Source of the DNA: Methanolobus profundi
GTDB taxonomy: Archaea; Halobacteriota; Methanosarcinia; Methanosarcinales; Methanosarcinaceae
NCBI RefSeq assembly: GCF_900114835.1
Contig: NZ_FOUJ01000003.1
Span: 124,001 to 188,000, forward strand
Length of the DNA stretch: 64,000 nucleotides
Reading direction: 5' to 3'
Part shown: positions 63,568 to 64,000 of the stretch, piece after piece
Position numbering within the stretch: position 1 is the first letter of the stretch
Layout: each line of letters opens with the position of its first letter
The notes under the pieces: generated by a model
The model's input: only the letters and a program-made list of their open reading frames with translations
What the model was told of the DNA's origin: nothing
Database searches by the model: none
Translations under genes and position numbers: made by a program

Positions 63568-63769
63568 AATTTACCTATTTTTATTACATTGCTATTGGTC
63601 CATTACTACCAGGTCCTTATTTTCACCCTGAAGTTCCATCCATGGAATTCTATTTTGAATGTTTTGTCATGCATGCCAGAATGATCGATACACTTACCTG
63701 AAATCTTTTTATAATAAAAATAATATATGTAGTATGACATAATTTATTTTTGATCCCTGCGGAGAGGAT

Positions 63770-63786
63770 CCTGAGATAATATCAGG
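63770..63786 (+). promoter_or_regulatory. Short inverted repeat before last gene
   Basis: CCTGA (63770-63774) pairs with TCAGG (63782-63786). A TATA-like TTTTTATAATAAAAATAATATATG lies further upstream near 63708-63729. Either could serve control of the gene starting at 63841. Confidence 0.3.
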
Positions 63787-63840
63787 AAGCAGGTTCAATG
63801 GCTAAAATGGCCAGAATACATTGATATTAGGGTGAAAAAG

Positions 63841-64000
63841 ATGTTTGGTAATAATAAAGTGATAAAAGAGATCCCGGAAGTATTGAATTCAGTAATGAAT
63901 GGGGATACCGGAGCAAGGATAGGTCTTAATGGTAAAGGAGCTGATAACGAAGCTGCAAATGCGCTCAATATATTCATTGAGACGGCACTCCAGTGGCAGC
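63841..64000 (+). CDS. N-terminal part of a protein, possibly chemoreceptor-like (cut by window end)
   Basis: An open frame starts at ATG 63841 after GGGTGA and runs off the window after 53 codons. The pattern of a short helix, NGDTGARI, then an Asn-rich second helix with NALNIFIE resembles HAMP-like or signalling-helix segments at the start of methanogen methyl-accepting chemotaxis proteins. Too short to be sure. Confidence 0.35.
   Translation, partial: MFGNNKVIKEIPEVLNSVMNGDTGARIGLNGKGADNEAANALNIFIETALQWQ

Noticed and set aside
1-64000. CRISPR array, integrase or complete insertion sequence
   Set aside because: I found no regularly spaced direct repeats and no transposase or integrase motifs; direct repeats present belong to duplicated domains or promoter elements.

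Overview
The window looks like chromosomal DNA of a methylotrophic methanogen of the Methanosarcinaceae (Methanolobus, Methanococcoides, Methanomethylovorans or Methanohalophilus are all possible; I cannot choose). The evidence is a Methanosarcinales-type S-layer protein with two tandem S-layer domains, archaeal LonB with membrane insertion, archaeal TopA and ATP-dependent DNA ligase, TATA-box promoters, GGAGGTGATC-type ribosome binding sites and large PAS-rich histidine kinases. I see no integrase, complete insertion sequence or CRISPR array; the window reads as a core chromosome with several lineage-specific islands.

Layout. 1-8.6 kb: ilvC, a nitroreductase, topA, two tandem paralogous exported proteins of unknown function, thiC and a long peroxiredoxin. 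8.8-19 kb: a hybrid PAS/GAF sensor kinase, a MarC-type membrane protein with an apparently non-canonical start codon, a P-type ATPase with Na,K-ATPase-like signatures, and three minus-strand genes (MscS channel, a four-repeat helical protein, a CNNM/DUF21 protein). 19.1-34.5 kb: a long, tightly spaced plus-strand cluster for alpha-glucan (glycogen) metabolism: GT3-type glycogen synthase, GalT-like nucleotidyltransferase, two GT4 glycosyltransferases, two GH57 proteins, GH15 glucoamylase and debranching enzyme. CorA, DUF432, an MscS channel and a V4R-domain protein sit inside the same cluster. 34.6-42.3 kb: S-layer-like protein, an ExbB/ExbD-like pair, a cytosolic GH13 amylase, a small DUF2892-like protein, a MATE exporter and a 42-residue Cys-rich membrane peptide. 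42.4-42.7 kb: tRNA-Gly, tRNA-Phe and tRNA-Val. 43-57.5 kb: LonB, TldD/TldE, a CHASE4 kinase with its response regulator, MFS and PAP2 membrane proteins, a cupredoxin-like lipoprotein without copper ligands, DNA ligase, and an ACT protein with homoserine dehydrogenase. 57.5-63.6 kb: an exported-protein island with a membrane-tethered winged-helix protein, two copies of a two-gene module (secreted coiled-coil/beta protein plus small lipoprotein), and between them a Ca-binding-type secreted protein. The window ends in the 5' part of a further gene.

How the genes may work together. The 19-34 kb cluster contains enzymes to make alpha-1,4-glucan from a sugar nucleotide and to take it apart again (GH57, GH15, debranching enzyme, and the nearby GH13 amylase). 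The embedded ion and mechanosensitive channel genes suggest, as inference, a link between carbon storage and osmotic or ionic state. The 58-63 kb island shows a 22-bp exact promoter-region repeat and foldable 5' leaders in front of two of its genes, suggesting co-regulation of a cell-surface system that I cannot match to a known one.
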